Source of the DNA: Tabrizicola sp.
GTDB lineage: Bacteria; Pseudomonadota; Alphaproteobacteria; Rhodobacterales; Rhodobacteraceae
Assembly: GCF_016793705.1 (NCBI RefSeq)
Contig: NZ_JAEULO010000018.1
Location: 60,976 to 124,975 of the forward strand
DNA length: 64,000 bases
Direction of reading: 5' to 3'
Shown: one piece after another, positions 63,392-64,000 of the stretch
Numbering within the stretch: position 1 is the stretch's first letter
Layout: every line of letters starts with the position of its first letter
Program-made: the position numbers and the translations under genes
The notes under the pieces: generated by a model
Databases searched by the model: none
What the model was told of the DNA's origin: nothing
The model's input: only the letters and a program-made list of their open reading frames with translations

Positions 63392-63477
63392 CGCTTCGTC
63401 CGTCCCCTCCTCGTGCGCCTTCGGCTTCTCGTCGGTGGTTCCCCACTGCGAGGCGCGACGAAGTCGACGACGAGCGG
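63392..63477. repeat. repeat copy between the molybdopterin-binding gene and infC
   Basis: Carries the TCGTGCGCCTTCGGCTTCTC block (63411-63430) and GACGAAGTC...GACGAGCGG (63458-63477), shared with 50536-50599. GCTTCGTC near its left end pairs with GACGAAG near its right end. It lies next to the infC stop. Confidence 0.6.
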
Positions 63478-63489
63478 ACCTGCGGCGCC

Positions 63490-64000
63490 TTACTTCGGCG
63501 CGACCATCATCACCATCTGGCGGCCTTCCAGCTTGGGGAAGGATTCGATCTTGCCGATCTCGGCCACATCGGCCTCGACCCGTTTCAGCAGCTCCAGCCC
63601 AAGCTCCTGGTGCGCCATCTCGCGGCCCCGGAAGCGCAGGGTGACTTTCACCTTGTCGCCTTCCTCCAGGAACTTCACCACCGAGCGCATCTTCACGTCA
63701 TAGTCATGCGTGTCGGTGCCCGGCCGGAACTTGATTTCCTTGATCTCGATGATCTTCTGCTTCTTGCGGGCCTCGGCCTCGCGCTTCTGCGTCTCGTATT
63801 TGAACTTGCCGAAGTCCATGATCTTGCAGACCGGCGGCACGGCGGTCGGCGAGATTTCCACCAGGTCCAGTCCGGCTTCCTCGGCCATCTGCATCGCGCG
63901 GGCAGGGGTCACGACCCCGACATTCTCGCCATCCGCACCGATCAGGCGGATTTCCGGAGCGCGGATGCGGTCGTTGATGCGGGGACCGGTTTCGCGTTGC
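63490..64000 (-). CDS. infC: InfC, translation initiation factor IF-3, N-terminus cut by window edge
   Basis: About 169 codons are present; the start lies beyond the right edge. The visible N-terminal domain reads [20 protein letters not shown], then [25 protein letters not shown] in two adjoining segments. The C-terminal domain has [33 protein letters not shown] and [13 protein letters not shown], all IF-3 hallmarks. IF-3 binds the 30S subunit and checks initiator tRNA and start codon. The short ATG reading that begins at 63912 is not the true start because the frame remains open and homologous upstream. Confidence 0.96.
   Translation of the reverse strand, partial: QRETGPRINDRIRAPEIRLIGADGENVGVVTPARAMQMAEEAGLDLVEISPTAVPPVCKIMDFGKFKYETQKREAEARKKQKIIEIKEIKFRPGTDTHDYDVKMRSVVKFLEEGDKVKVTLRFRGREMAHQELGLELLKRVEADVAEIGKIESFPKLEGRQMVMMVAPK

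Overview
The window is high-GC, densely packed bacterial chromosome. Gene content and order point to an alphaproteobacterium of the Rhodobacteraceae: an iscR-led suf operon with a single-cysteine IscR, a sit-type Mn(II) transporter behind a Mur-like box, a HutF-type histidine pathway, dnaB/alr/radA/cvpA/purF linkage, and GC-rich stem-loop repeats of the kind common between Rhodobacteraceae genes. The genus cannot be fixed from this sequence. I see no prophage, insertion sequence or CRISPR array.

Layout. 1-1119 (minus): a truncated HD-domain gene, a small unknown gene and an alpha/beta hydrolase, tightly overlapping. 1148-10378 (plus): the suf iron-sulfur operon (iscR, an unusual short cysteine desulfurase, sufB, a glycosyltransferase-methyltransferase fusion, sufC, sufD, two Yip1-like membrane proteins, sufS). 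10430-10506: tRNA-Arg(CCG), then an AbrB-family membrane protein. 11663-15231: Mur-like box and sitABCD. 15296-20336: glycosyltransferase plus SDR pair, an ArsR regulator, a PHP phosphoesterase, a small ORF and a YdeI-like protein. 20453-27019: histidine utilisation, hutIHU (minus) divergent from hutF-hutC (plus). 27034-37528: a LysR regulator divergent from two FAD/GcvT demethylase-like dehydrogenases, a PEP-mutase/isocitrate-lyase-family enzyme, an MttB-family methyltransferase, a beta-hydroxyacid dehydrogenase and a Cys/Met-metabolism PLP enzyme. This is the least understood metabolic unit here.

37591-51636 is mostly minus strand and housekeeping: SDR, DUF1801, purF, cvpA, radA, a PqiA-like protein, mlaF, mlaE, alr, dnaB, pyrE and pyrC, interrupted on the plus strand by a secreted protein and a P1B-4-type metal ATPase. 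51726-56574: an LprI-like exported protein, an unrecognised protein, a second GT2 glycosyltransferase, and glutaryl-CoA dehydrogenase divergent from a LysR regulator. 56571-63362 (plus): MoxR ATPase, VWA protein, a very Ala/Glu-rich OmpA-domain protein, an XdhC-family protein and a molybdopterin-binding protein, resembling the accessory part of a molybdenum-hydroxylase (CoxD/E/F-like) cluster without the enzyme itself. The window ends inside infC (minus).

The clearest non-coding signals are a TAGAA-N3-TTCTA palindrome over the iscR -10 and a second copy inside the downstream desulfurase gene (written with rare codons), a Mur-like box before sitA, a perfect palindrome in the hutI/hutF divergent region, inverted repeats beside both LysR genes, and a family of about eight modular stem-loop repeats between genes. 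Coordinates rest on reading the sequence; functions rest on motif and family recognition without database searches.
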